From Pyrinomonadaceae bacterium (GTDB lineage: Bacteria; Acidobacteriota; Blastocatellia; Pyrinomonadales; Pyrinomonadaceae), in NCBI GenBank assembly GCA_028284415.1, contig JANQRU010000004.1, positions 1,054,001-1,118,000 of the forward strand: a DNA stretch of 64,000 bases. The letters run 5' to 3'. The translations under genes and the position numbers were made by a program. Positions 18,511 through 27,884 of the stretch are shown here, piece after piece; the stretch's first letter is position 1; the number at the start of each line of letters is the position of its first letter. The notes below the pieces were generated by a model that was given only the letters and a program-made list of their open reading frames with translations, was not told the origin of the DNA and made no database searches.

Positions 18511-19263
18511 ATGTCCATATTGATTGCCGAAGATAATGTAGCTCAACGCCGTTATGTCTGTGAATTGCTCGAAAGAGAGTTTCCCGAGTATTCTCCGTTA
18601 ATAGAGGTTTCAGACGGCGAAGAAGCAATTCAAACAACCCTTGAAAAGCGTCCTGAGCTGTGCATTTTTGATATTCAGATGCCGAATCTTTCAGGGGTAA
18701 AAGCTGCTAAAAAGGTCTGGCGGGAATATCCGCAAGCCAAGATTATCTTTTGGACACAATTTCCACACGAGATTTACATTAACGAAATTCGCAAGATCAT
18801 ACGCTCACTTGATCCGCAGCCGGCTTACGGGTTTATACACAAAAATAACCCCGAAAGCAGATTTTTACGTTTTGTCGCAACTGTTTTAGAAGATGGTGCA
18901 GATATGATTGATCCTGCCTTTAAGGATTCGTTCAAAAGACCACTTTTAACTGAATTTGAGGCAGAAGCCTTACGCTATTTGGCATTGGGATTATCAAATT
19001 GGGCAATTGCCAGAAAATGCTCGCTTTCCCAACGTGGGGTAGAAAGTCGTCTCGCAAATCTTTATGAGAAACTTTTTACAAGTCTTTCGGAAGGAACGGA
19101 GAATGAATCCTACGATAAACTTGCATACAACGTACGCACGCGTGCATTCTTCGAATCTTTAAGAAGAGGGTTAATTAACCGCGATGAACTAGAAAAATCC
19201 GAAAGCGAATTGGCAAACTGGATCGAACGCGATAGAAAAAGATTTTTGAACGAAAAAAGATAA
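18511..19263 (+). CDS. Response regulator with receiver and LuxR-like HTH
   Basis: The receiver domain (residues 1 to about 130) has the acidic pocket at Asp8, the phospho-acceptor Asp54 in CIFDIQMP, Thr82 and Lys111. The C-terminal part (about 148-205) resembles a LuxR/GerE helix-turn-helix (LTEFEAEALRYLALGLSNWA, then IARKCSLSQRGVESRLANLY), followed by a longer tail than in NarL-type regulators. It lies 61 bases upstream of the sensor kinase gene at 19325 and is probably its partner. Confidence 0.9.
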   Translation: MSILIAEDNVAQRRYVCELLEREFPEYSPLIEVSDGEEAIQTTLEKRPELCIFDIQMPNLSGVKAAKKVWREYPQAKIIFWTQFPHEIYINEIRKIIRSLDPQPAYGFIHKNNPESRFLRFVATVLEDGADMIDPAFKDSFKRPLLTEFEAEALRYLALGLSNWAIARKCSLSQRGVESRLANLYEKLFTSLSEGTENESYDKLAYNVRTRAFFESLRRGLINRDELEKSESELANWIERDRKRFLNEKR

Positions 19264-19324
19264 TTTTACTTCGTAGAGCAAAAATTCATTTAGCTTCTAA
19301 TTTTTAGAAATAAACTATTTCAAA

Positions 19325-22267
19325 TTGCAAAAAAGTATCAGACAAAATTCATTCTTCACACGTTTGTTAAAAGGATTTTTTCTTTTCTTAATACTCTCAT
19401 TACATTCATTTCCACAATCAACATCAACGATCGAAGAAAACATATTTCAGTCTTCACTCAACTTGCATCAGTGGGGAACTATCAGTTCTTTCAATGGTTT
19501 ACCCTCGGAAAGAGTGAATGACATTACCCAAACTCCTGACGGGCTTTTGTGGTTTGCGACCGACAATGGTTTGGCAAGATTTGACGGCAGTCGGGTGCAG
19601 ACAAATCTTTCAACAGGTCTATCCTCAATACGGATTTTATCTCTTGAAACCGACTCTGATGGAACGCTCTGGGTCGGCACGGAAAAAGGTGCGTATTACT
19701 ACACAAATAATTTCTTTCAACCGATTCAGGAAACCGCAGATTTCTCGATAGTTGCGATTTTTGTTGACGAACAAAATGTCTATTTGGGCGATGAGAATGG
19801 AACTATTTTCAAAACGGAATTTCAAAATAATTCAGCTGAAACTGAAATATTTCTCAGAAGTTCCTTACCGCTTAAAAGTCTTACAGTAAAGGAAAACGAT
19901 TTATTGATCGGGACTTTTAATAGGGGGCTTTCAAAAGTTCAAGACGAAGAAGCCGTGCAGGTGATAACCCGTCCGAGACCTTTTTTCATAAATGTTTTAA
20001 CTAAAGATGCGGAAAGCAATTTGTGGGTCGGAGCAACTTCCTCAGGCGAAAACAGCGGTCTTTTCTTCTCGGAAAAACTTCCTGAACTCAAAATCGTTGG
20101 AGAAAATCTTGGAACGATAAATTCTATCGCGTTTGGACAAAATAAAGACGTCTGGATAGGTACGGAAACTCGCGGAGCATATCGTTTTGGAGGGCAGGAA
20201 TTTCGCAAAAGGTTTACATTTGAAAATACTTCAGGTGGTTTACGTTCTAACAAAATCCTTTCGACCTTTGTAGATATGGAAGGTGTAATTTGGTTCGGAA
20301 CAGATAAAGGAATCAGCCGCTACGATTCAAAAAGCCCCAGAAACGACAGAATTTCCGAAAACATCCAAAGTAATTTTGTTCGAACTCTTTTTCAGACCGA
20401 AAACGAAAAAATCTTCGTTGGAACAAACCGTGGCTTGTTTAGTTTTAACGAAAAAGCAAATGTCTGGAAATCAGTTGCAGGTTTCCAAAACAGAACTATT
20501 TATACAATTTCGGAAATTGATAATAAAAGCATTTTGGTCGGTACTCCGACGGGACTTTATGAAAAAAACACCACCTCCGAAAGCTCAGCAAGCGAACAAA
20601 TAGTTCAAAACGACAGCATACGTGCAATCGAAAAATTTCAAGAGAAAATTTTCATTTCTGCTTTTGGCGATGGAATAAAAGAATTAGATGGACAAGATAC
20701 AAAATTAATCTATGAGTCAAATGCGATAAGCCTTCATAATGAAGAAAATAAAATTCTCTGGATAGGCACAATAAATGAGGGAATTTTTACATTTGACGGT
20801 AATAAAGTTTCTCCACGAAATGAACTGAATGAGCTAAAAAATACTGCGGTTAGAGCGATCGCAGGAAATCAATCTGACGGAATATGGTTTGCAACTGATA
20901 AAGGATTATATTTGCTGAAAGATAATCAGCTACAGGTAGTTTTGGCAGAACAAAACATCCGTGATGTATTTGTCCAAAGAGATGGCAATAAAAACTTGCG
21001 TGTTTGGTGCGGAGCGGAAACAGGCTTATTTAATTTAACCTTTAGCGAAAATTTCGGTTGGATTTCTTCTCGCATAGATGTCGAACAAGGATTAGCCTCA
21101 CAAAATATTTTTGCTGTTTTACCGCTCAATAATAATTCTCTTTTGATCGGTACAAATCGCGGAATCGTCCGTTATGAAACGAGCGAAATTCGCCCAATTC
21201 TTGTTGCGAATAGAATCCTGAGCCAAAGAATTCATCAGCCCAGCGAGCTTAAATCAGGTATCAATCTAAATTATCCGCAAAACAGTCTTTCCGTTGAGGT
21301 GATGGCTATCAGCAGCCGAACATTTTCAGAACAGTTTCAGTATTCATTTCTTCTTTTTGACGGAAAAAACGAGATTATCGAAACGAAACTCTCCGATGAC
21401 GGTGAATTTTTGATGGATGAACTGGCTCCCGATGATTATCGTGTAGAAGTTCGAGCTTACGACAAAAATTTACTTGCTTCCGAACCCTTGATTTTTAACT
21501 TAACGGTCGAACAATCTCCTTTCCCATGGATTCCGACAATTCTGGCAATACTATTAATTATTGCTATCGCCGCATTGATCTGGGCAATTACGTCACAAAG
21601 AAAGTTCTTCCAGACGAGTAAAGAACTGTTTCACGCTAATAAAGAACTAAATAACGCCCGCTTAAATCTCGCCAACGAAGCAGAAAGAGAGCGCCATCGG
21701 ATCTCTCAGGATTTACACGATCAGACGCTTGCCGATTTACGCCACTTACTTTTAATGGCGGATGAAGTACCTTCAGAAAAAGCTACAGAGTTTCGCAAAG
21801 AGATTGAAAGCGTTTCCGATGAAATTCGGCGAATTTGTGAAGATTTGAGTCCTTCGGTTCTGGAAAATATAGGGTTTTCTGCCGCTTTGGAATGGGCTTT
21901 AGGAAATTCTGTCGCACAAGTTTCTGACCAGAACAAGTTTGAATATGAATTTGTAAGCGATGACAATTTGGAAGAAGAAGTAAAATTATCCCGTCCTGAA
22001 CAAATACAAATCTATCGCATCGCCCAAGAAGTTCTCAGCAACATCGCAAGGCATTCAGAGGCGACACTAGTAAAAATGACTGCAAGGGTTACAGATGAGA
22101 AAGAATTTTTATTATCAATAGAAGATAACAGTGCCGGATTTGATGCAGACAAAAGCAAAAAAGGACGCGGATTAGCAAATATAAATGCCCGTGCAAAACT
22201 AATTGAGGCAAAAATAAACTGGGAAAAATTACCCGAAAACGGTATGTTATTTACTCTCCGAAAATAG
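19325..22267 (+). CDS. Sensor histidine kinase with two-component regulator propeller
   Basis: A signal/anchor segment (about residues 12-30) leads into a long extracytoplasmic beta-propeller of Reg_prop repeats (motifs such as GLLWFATDNGLARFDG, VIWFGTDKGISRYD, GIWFATDKGLYLL). A Y_Y_Y-like Ig domain follows, then one membrane helix (about 735-757) and a coiled coil. The HisKA_3 dimerisation helix carries His798 (QDLHDQT), and the HATPase_c domain has QEVLSNIARHSEA and the G-box GRGLANI. This architecture is common for sensing polysaccharides or envelope signals. The start codon is TTG. The response regulator just upstream is the likely target. Confidence 0.92.
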   Translation: MQKSIRQNSFFTRLLKGFFLFLILSLHSFPQSTSTIEENIFQSSLNLHQWGTISSFNGLPSERVNDITQTPDGLLWFATDNGLARFDGSRVQTNLSTGLSSIRILSLETDSDGTLWVGTEKGAYYYTNNFFQPIQETADFSIVAIFVDEQNVYLGDENGTIFKTEFQNNSAETEIFLRSSLPLKSLTVKENDLLIGTFNRGLSKVQDEEAVQVITRPRPFFINVLTKDAESNLWVGATSSGENSGLFFSEKLPELKIVGENLGTINSIAFGQNKDVWIGTETRGAYRFGGQEFRKRFTFENTSGGLRSNKILSTFVDMEGVIWFGTDKGISRYDSKSPRNDRISENIQSNFVRTLFQTENEKIFVGTNRGLFSFNEKANVWKSVAGFQNRTIYTISEIDNKSILVGTPTGLYEKNTTSESSASEQIVQNDSIRAIEKFQEKIFISAFGDGIKELDGQDTKLIYESNAISLHNEENKILWIGTINEGIFTFDGNKVSPRNELNELKNTAVRAIAGNQSDGIWFATDKGLYLLKDNQLQVVLAEQNIRDVFVQRDGNKNLRVWCGAETGLFNLTFSENFGWISSRIDVEQGLASQNIFAVLPLNNNSLLIGTNRGIVRYETSEIRPILVANRILSQRIHQPSELKSGINLNYPQNSLSVEVMAISSRTFSEQFQYSFLLFDGKNEIIETKLSDDGEFLMDELAPDDYRVEVRAYDKNLLASEPLIFNLTVEQSPFPWIPTILAILLIIAIAALIWAITSQRKFFQTSKELFHANKELNNARLNLANEAERERHRISQDLHDQTLADLRHLLLMADEVPSEKATEFRKEIESVSDEIRRICEDLSPSVLENIGFSAALEWALGNSVAQVSDQNKFEYEFVSDDNLEEEVKLSRPEQIQIYRIAQEVLSNIARHSEATLVKMTARVTDEKEFLLSIEDNSAGFDADKSKKGRGLANINARAKLIEAKINWEKLPENGMLFTLRK

Positions 22268-22288
22268 ACTGTGGATATCCACAGTCTA
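22265..22288. repeat. Perfect 24-bp palindrome over the sensor kinase stop codon
   Basis: TAGACTGTGGAT and its exact reverse complement abut at 22265-22288. The palindrome begins with the kinase stop codon TAG. There is no T-run after it, so it is not a standard terminator. It could be a hairpin that stabilises the transcript end or a protein-binding dyad. Confidence 0.6.
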
Positions 22289-22585
22289 GAAACCGCAATC
22301 CTACGCTCAAACTGTGTTCCTTTTCACATTCAACTAACCGAAAAAAAGTTTAATAATTATAAACAGTTATACAGCTTTCTTAATTACTAATTTTAATGAA
22401 AGATAGCTCGTTGGATTGAAAATATAAGTCTTTGGTCAGTTCTTTTTTGGTTACGACAGATCGAATCCAACAAAAAAAGCCTACTTAAAAATCCGCTTAC
22501 GCCAAAGACGAAATACCAAGCTCCGTTTTTACATAAAAGTTAGACAGGAGGAACCTCTCTTCTCACCCGTTTTTATGATTAAGCT
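22289..22585. other. Gene-free gap with possible structured RNA
   Basis: No credible coding sequence is seen in this gap of about 300 bp. Two complementary 8-mers cross each other: GTTGGATT (22410-22417) with AATCCAAC (22464-22471), and GTCTTTGG (22428-22435) with CCAAAGAC (22502-22509). This is the layout of a pseudoknot. A hairpin-like GGAGG/CCTCT stretch lies near 22546-22560, and the block ends at an intrinsic terminator. This may be an unannotated RNA, but chance complementarity is not excluded. Confidence 0.25.
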
Positions 22586-22623
22586 AAAAAGGCGTTGGTT
22601 AATAAAATAGCCAACGCCTTTTT
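22586..22623. terminator. Bidirectional intrinsic terminator
   Basis: A 13-bp stem, AAAAAGGCGTTGG (22586-22598) with CCAACGCCTTTTT (22611-22623), lies between the convergent sensor kinase and the 22654-23529 gene, or it ends a transcript from the preceding gap. Confidence 0.9.
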
Positions 22624-22653
22624 GCTTTTAAAGACCTCGATTCGTAAATAATT

Positions 22654-23529
22654 TTATTCAGCTTCACTCATAATTCTTATTAAAACTAATTTACATCTTT
22701 CTGAATCACGGCTAGAAATAAATCGTAATTGTTTCCTCTTTCCTTTGTGAGTAAAACGTAGCTCTTTATCTTTCAGGTCTTTTATTATTGCTGCATCTTT
22801 TAGTTCGAAAACATTAGGAAAGGTTTTGTAGATATATCCAAATCTTTTATTAGTTAGAAAAAATTTACCTTTATTGTCTGTATCCCAAACATCTTTGTAA
22901 ACCCATCTGTATCTTGGTCTTTGTCTAGAATTTCTATTATTAGTTTTTCTTGGTCTTTGTCTGGAGTTTCTGTTATTAATTCTTTTTTGAAATCTTTTTC
23001 TGATATATAACTCAACATCCGCAATACAATACGCTTTCTCATCTCCGTAAAGATTGATTGGAGCATCAAGTTCTCGTAATTCTCTACCATTCTCAATATT
23101 ATAAAGTTCGGTAAAATAACTAATTTCTTTTTTCAACCGTGATTCTTCGGGTATTTTAAGTTTTTCAGCAATTTGAATTAATGACGTCCTTTCTGTGGGG
23201 TTTAATCGTCTATCTTTTGTAGATTTTGAAAAAACTTTCCTAAAAACCTTAGTTTTTATATCGTTATAATCATTTTGAGTTAAAATTTTATTTTTTGATA
23301 AATCATCTATCTCTTTAATCTCTTCTTCCGAAATCCTGAGATCTTCAATAATTTCGTCAATCTTTTTTTCGAATTTGGTTTTATGATCTTCTTTTTTCTT
23401 TCTAGCTTGTTCACTTCTCGCTCTAGCTTCCTCTCTTTGCCTCTTTTTTTCTGGGTCTTCTTCACATGCCGAACCATTCAATAAAAAAAGGACGATTATT
23501 ATTAGAAAAAATCTCAATAAGTTTTTCAT
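22654..23529 (-). CDS. Lipoprotein of unknown function
   Basis: A lipoprotein signal ends at the lipobox NGSAC (Cys22). Residues 28-70 are highly charged and probably coiled coil (KKRQREEARARSEQARKKKE). A helical middle contains an EF-hand-like or TerB-like pattern that I cannot assign. Around residue 185-208 a 12-residue unit, NNRNSRQRPR plus two, is repeated in tandem, matching a 36-bp DNA repeat at about 22907-22980. The C-terminal part is beta-rich. No family is recognised. Confidence 0.75.
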   Translation of the reverse strand: MKNLLRFFLIIIVLFLLNGSACEEDPEKKRQREEARARSEQARKKKEDHKTKFEKKIDEIIEDLRISEEEIKEIDDLSKNKILTQNDYNDIKTKVFRKVFSKSTKDRRLNPTERTSLIQIAEKLKIPEESRLKKEISYFTELYNIENGRELRELDAPINLYGDEKAYCIADVELYIRKRFQKRINNRNSRQRPRKTNNRNSRQRPRYRWVYKDVWDTDNKGKFFLTNKRFGYIYKTFPNVFELKDAAIIKDLKDKELRFTHKGKRKQLRFISSRDSERCKLVLIRIMSEAE

Positions 23530-23664
23530 GATGTTTACCTTACTAAAAAATAAGTTTCTATATTTGTATGTAAAAAACTACGAAAACCTTACACTTTATT
23601 GATCTATCAGAATTGCAAATGAAACTTGAGTGAGAGAATTTTGTTAAGCTCGCCTGAGTAAAAT

Positions 23665-23697
23665 AAAGATACCCGCTTTTTAATTGCAGGTATCTTT
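23665..23697 (-). terminator. Intrinsic terminator
   Basis: A stem of AAAGATACC (23665-23673) with GGTATCTTT (23689-23697) lies just past the SUMF1-like gene stop codon on the minus strand. Confidence 0.75.
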
Positions 23698-23726
23698 GCT
23701 TAGATTAATTCCAAATAACTTCACAT

Positions 23727-24581
23727 TTATTTAGGAATAGCGACCACACGGAAACCACCATTTTTGTTTGGATCACGGCGATTTTTCCAGTCGCGATTTG
23801 CTGAACGCAAAGCTTTGCCCCAACTGTTCCAACCGCCGCCCCGTCGGACTTTTTTGCCTTCGTCTTCGCCTTTTATAAAAGCAGAGCCATCATTTGGAAC
23901 GTCCGTGTAGCCACGCGGTATGCGAGCACCATTTACCCAAATGTAATCGTAAACATCTTCAACCCATTCCCAGACATTTCCATGCATATCGTATAAACCC
24001 CAGGCATTAGGTTTATAGCTTCCGACAGTTTCCGTTTTAAAGATATATCTTCCTTTATTCGCTCCGCCGTACGGATAACGTGAATCAAAATTTGCTTGGG
24101 CTGGACTCAAACTTTTGCCGTAAGCCATAGGTATTTTTGTTCCCGCCCGAGCCGCATATTCCCATTCAGCTTCGGTTGGCAGACGATATATAAATTTATC
24201 ATCTTTGGCGTTTAGTTTTTTGATAAATTCTTGAGCATTATCCCAACTCACCGTTTCAACCGGACATCTCGCACAATCTCTATGCCCACTCGGATTAGTG
24301 CCCATAACTTTTTGATATTCTTCCTGCGTAATTTCAAATTTGCCCATCAAAAATTCTTTACCGATAGTCACTTGCCTATAAGGACTTTCATCTTTGTCCC
24401 GATTCAATTCGCTCTCAGGCGACCCCATCATAAATTTACCCGCTGGAATATAAACTAATTCCATCCCAATTAAGTTTTTCTCTACTGCCCCAACTTTTTT
24501 TGTTAATTGCCCATATGTATTTGAAACCACCAAAAGCATCAGCAAAGAAAACGCTGACGCAAAAGTTTTAACTTCACCCAT
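23727..24581 (-). CDS. Exported SUMF1/FGE-fold protein lacking the catalytic Cys pair
   Basis: A signal sequence (about residues 1-24) precedes a formylglycine-generating-enzyme fold: LVYIPAGKFMMGSPESE, ITQEEYQKVMG, PVETVSWDNAQEF, YRLPTEAEWEYAARAG, GLYDMHGNVWEWVED and NGGFRVV. In true FGE the last third carries the active cysteines after the RGGSW-type motif. Here that region reads RRGGGWNSWGKALRSANRDW without cysteine. It is therefore probably a structural or sugar/nucleotide-binding member rather than a sulfatase activator. Two cysteines (DCARCPVE) lie elsewhere in the fold. Confidence 0.88.
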   Translation of the reverse strand: MGEVKTFASAFSLLMLLVVSNTYGQLTKKVGAVEKNLIGMELVYIPAGKFMMGSPESELNRDKDESPYRQVTIGKEFLMGKFEITQEEYQKVMGTNPSGHRDCARCPVETVSWDNAQEFIKKLNAKDDKFIYRLPTEAEWEYAARAGTKIPMAYGKSLSPAQANFDSRYPYGGANKGRYIFKTETVGSYKPNAWGLYDMHGNVWEWVEDVYDYIWVNGARIPRGYTDVPNDGSAFIKGEDEGKKVRRGGGWNSWGKALRSANRDWKNRRDPNKNGGFRVVAIPK

Positions 24582-24714
24582 TATTTCATCTCCGTATTAT
24601 TTCAAATTTTTTATAAATGTTTCGGCGACACAACTCGCCTTCATTTGATAAGACGGAAAATAATTTTGAAATAGGACAAGTTAGTTGTTTTAAAATAATT
24701 AGGTGTGAGTAAAC

Positions 24715-24738
24715 TAAAAAAGGCATCCAACGGATGCC
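24715..24738 (-). terminator. Intrinsic terminator following the tRNA-Asn fragment
   Basis: AGGCATCC (24721-24728) and GGATGCCT (24732-24738) form the stem with a 3-nt loop. On the minus strand it ends in six T. It lies 22 bases past the tRNA-Asn 3' end and looks like the native terminator of that tRNA gene. Confidence 0.88.
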
Positions 24739-24760
24739 TGTAAGTCATTTAAAGTAAAAG

Positions 24761-24807
<47 letters not shown>

Positions 24808-24989
24808 TTTTGAGGGTAACACTCTATTTCATAGGGTTTCAAAATGCTCGGGTTTTACCAGCCTAAGTACTGTATTTAGCGTGTTTAAGGTTTTATTTTA
24901 TTTAGATTTGATTTCATCAGATAACATAAATTATCATCAAAGTCTTAGGAAACTTTTTAGGAAACTCTGCTTTTTTGAGGAAATACTCT

Positions 24990-26150
24990 ATGGCGAAGAT
25001 AGCAACGAAAGTAAAAAGAAAACGCTCACCAAAAAGATACTGGCGTGAGATAAAAGGGAACTTATATGCCCGCTTGCAATACAAGGACGAGAAGGGAAAA
25101 TGGCGGGAGAAGTTAAAACCGATCTCTGACAAAAGAACTGCTCGTTCAGTTGTGGAAGAGATGCGACGGGAATTGACTGATTTTGGGACTGAAACAATTC
25201 AATCCGATAAGCTTTCTTTTTTGAATTTAGCTGAAAAATACAAAGAATCAAAATTAACAAAAGCAAAATATTCAAATGGGGTGAAGGTTTCCGGAAGACG
25301 ATCTTTGGGACCCGTCAAATCGGCTTTAAAAGCCTTACTGGAATATTTTGGAGATAAAAAAATTCGTTCAATCAAGGCAAGTGATCTCGAAAGCTACAAA
25401 AGACATCGACTTAATACCCCGACTAATCAGGGAAAATTCCGTAAAGTTGCAACTGTCAATCGGGAGTTAGAACTTTTAAGGGCAATGCTTAATTTTGCAA
25501 TTCAGAATGAATGGCTAATAAAGAATCCTTTTGTGTTGGCTAAAGGAATAATTTCAAAGGCAGCAGAAGTTGAGCGAGATCGGATTTTATCATTTGAGGA
25601 AGAAGAACGGCTACTATCAGTTTGTGTTGATCGGCGAACACATCTCCGTCCGTTAATTATTTGTGCGTTAGATACCGGAATGCGTCGGGGCGAGATGTTC
25701 AAAATGCTTTGGAGTGATGTCAACTTTGCTTCCGGTGAAATTTTTATCCCGCAAACTAATGCTAAAACAGAAAATTCCCGAACCGTGGGAATGACCCCAA
25801 GGCTTAAAGAAGAATTGCTCAAACTCTGGGATACTTCGCCGAAAGAAAGAAAGGGATTGGTTTTTGGAATTACCACAACTATTAAAACCGCTTGGAAAAC
25901 CGCCTGCCACCTAGCTGAGATTAAAGACTTTCGCCTCCACGATTGTCGTCACACAGCTACAACTAGAATGATTGCATCGGGTTCTCCACATACGGAAGTT
26001 ATGAAAATCACGGGACATACTCAAATAAAAACTTTCCTTCGATATTTAAATATAACCCCTGAAACAGCTAATCGGGTAGCGAATAGATTGGATGCTTATC
26101 TTCAAAAAAGGCAGATTTTGATTGACTCTGTCTCAAAAGTCATAAATTAA
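24990..26150 (+). CDS. Tyrosine recombinase (phage/island-type integrase)
   Basis: This site-specific recombinase probably moves the island between circular and integrated forms. An N-terminal SAM-like core-binding domain (about residues 65-180) is followed by the catalytic domain. Visible active-site residues are Arg in DTGMRRGEMF, the HDCRH box, His in KITGHTQ and the nucleophile Tyr in FLRYLNI. The start at ATG 24990 follows GAGG with a nine-base gap; an upstream TTG is rejected. The gene points away from the tRNA-Asn fragment at 24761-24807. Full length suggests it may be active. Confidence 0.93.
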   Translation: MAKIATKVKRKRSPKRYWREIKGNLYARLQYKDEKGKWREKLKPISDKRTARSVVEEMRRELTDFGTETIQSDKLSFLNLAEKYKESKLTKAKYSNGVKVSGRRSLGPVKSALKALLEYFGDKKIRSIKASDLESYKRHRLNTPTNQGKFRKVATVNRELELLRAMLNFAIQNEWLIKNPFVLAKGIISKAAEVERDRILSFEEEERLLSVCVDRRTHLRPLIICALDTGMRRGEMFKMLWSDVNFASGEIFIPQTNAKTENSRTVGMTPRLKEELLKLWDTSPKERKGLVFGITTTIKTAWKTACHLAEIKDFRLHDCRHTATTRMIASGSPHTEVMKITGHTQIKTFLRYLNITPETANRVANRLDAYLQKRQILIDSVSKVIN

Positions 26151-26153
26151 TAT

Positions 26154-26173
26154 CTGAACTCATGACTGCCAGT
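26154..26173. repeat. 20-nt match to the tRNA-Ala anticodon arm
   Basis: This segment matches 1417-1436 of the window, the anticodon arm and variable region of tRNA-Ala(GGC), at 19 of 20 positions. It starts three bases after the integrase stop codon. It may be an old attachment core or a trace of another insertion. The remainder of the tRNA is missing. Confidence 0.55.
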
Positions 26174-26510
26174 TAGTTAATAAATCAAAAATAACTTTGT
26201 TAAATAATTAACTATTTTAATTATTCAATTTTATTCATATCTGAGCAACTTTTGGTAACGTATTGGTAACGAGAATGGAAGTTTTTAATTTTTGCATTTT
26301 CTCTATTTCTCAGCAATGGAAATAAACATCAATGGAGAAAGCTACCGGTTGAAAAAAAAGAAAAGTTAAAGGCAAAGAAAACAGAAAAATTTGAAAATAA
26401 AACTGAAACCAAAAAGTTTTAGAAAATCAGAAAAAGAAGAAAATGGACAGGAGGCGGGTCAAAAATATTTGCTTCCTAGAATGTCATTTTTTCACGCTTG
26501 TTGACATTCA

Positions 26511-26678
26511 GTTGAAAGATTCTTCCAAGAAATTAGAAAAAGGTTAAAGAATCAAGTATTTAGAACACATGAAGAAGTTGAGAAGGCAATTATAAAAGTA
26601 GCCAATTCTTTTACAACAGCAAAAGAAACAATCAAAAAACTGACTTGTTATTACTGGCTACTTAACACACATTCTTAA
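26511..26678 (+). pseudogene. C-terminal remnant of an IS630-like DDE transposase
   Basis: A frame of 55 codons reads VERFFQEIRKRLKNQVF, then RTHEEVEKAI and a C-terminal LTCYYWLLNTHS. The motif ERFF-x-E followed by N-x-VF is typical of the C-terminus of IS630/DDE_3-type transposases. An in-frame stop sits at 26502-26504 and no start is present. The rest of the 26151-26854 gap is A/T-rich with no other gene; a few short open stretches near 26330-26420 are not convincing. Confidence 0.55.
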
Positions 26679-26854
26679 ACTTGTTTTGATATTAGAAAGA
26701 TTATCAGAAAGAGGAAAGTTTTCCAATGTAGAAAACGCGTATACACAGATCAATCTACAGTCTTAGCAAAAACGTAACATTTAGATTATTTGTGTATTGA
26801 AGTATTGTCGAAGCATGTCCCCTCTTATCTTTACTTAATTTCTAAGAGATTGTT

Positions 26855-27646
26855 TTATTTGAGACTTTTTTCATTCCCTGACAATTTCCTGTTCTTTTTT
26901 TCAAATTTTTCTTCCTCGATCTTAAATGTTTTGTATGCATCGTAGTATTCTTTGGAGTCAATGCAGAGTAATGGTGGAAATTTAATTTTGCACCAACTTG
27001 GATAATTAGGATCAAGTGAGGTTAGGAAATTGCTAAATCTTATTCCCTCTTCCTTTGATATCTGAATGTTGTGTTTCTTTTGCAAAGTGGCATGGATAAT
27101 ACCATCAGTTGGGCTGGTGGTTTTGCCTTTTAAGGTCTCCAATTTTCTCAAAAAATATTGTTGAAATCGTCTATTAAGAGGGTGCTTTTCGTTGTCGTAA
27201 CCAGCTTTCCTCATCCGGTCAAACACGTGTTCGAAAGCTTTTATTAGAGAACGCCCTTCCTTTGTAGACCGAATTCTTACCACCATATTATCTATATCAT
27301 TAGCTAACAAAAATGCAACATACATACGTTTAGTTTCATAATCAGGCGGTTGATCGGGATCGTGACCATTGGCAATGTCAATCAATGCTGGTAGAACTTT
27401 TACCCCATCCTTGCGAAGATAACTATTAATCAAAGTGCTCTGATCAACACCATTAGTAACCATATTAATGCCATCATAGGGATAATGGTGATAGCGTTCT
27501 TTCACCAACTCATCTACTCTTTCTTCTGGACTCATATTTGCAATTTCTTTTTCTGACTTATGCTTATATTCTTCTTGTGAAAAACTGAAATTACAGCAGA
27601 CTAATAAGGAGACAAAAGCAAAAAACAATTTTGACAAAATTCTCAT
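26855..27646 (-). CDS. Secreted hypothetical protein downstream of RHS protein 1
   Basis: A Sec signal ending NFSFSQ (about residue 23) precedes a mostly helical mature protein of about 240 residues. I recognise no domain. The segment MSPEERVDELVKERYHHYPYDG and the HEAT-like VKVLPALIDIANGHDP suggest helical repeats. It lies 238 bases downstream of the large RHS gene in the same direction. That position is where an immunity gene would be expected, and export would suit a toxin acting in the periplasm, but this is only positional inference. Confidence 0.7.
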   Translation of the reverse strand: MRILSKLFFAFVSLLVCCNFSFSQEEYKHKSEKEIANMSPEERVDELVKERYHHYPYDGINMVTNGVDQSTLINSYLRKDGVKVLPALIDIANGHDPDQPPDYETKRMYVAFLLANDIDNMVVRIRSTKEGRSLIKAFEHVFDRMRKAGYDNEKHPLNRRFQQYFLRKLETLKGKTTSPTDGIIHATLQKKHNIQISKEEGIRFSNFLTSLDPNYPSWCKIKFPPLLCIDSKEYYDAYKTFKIEEEKFEKKNRKLSGNEKSLK

Positions 27647-27884
27647 AATTCCTCTCCCAGGATTTTTGTGTTGGCATTAGCTCATTGCAATTGTATCATT
27701 TTTCCTTTCTTCAAGGGACAATTCCACGTAGCCATCAGTAACGAGTCAGTTTCTCTAAAATAATTCTTAGACTGGTTGCCAATAAGGGGAAAATAAGAGC
27801 AAACTATCGAGTCTTTTAGAATTAGCCAACCCACATCTTAATCAATCATGAACAAATTCGGCTACCCATTTTTATATCAGCATT

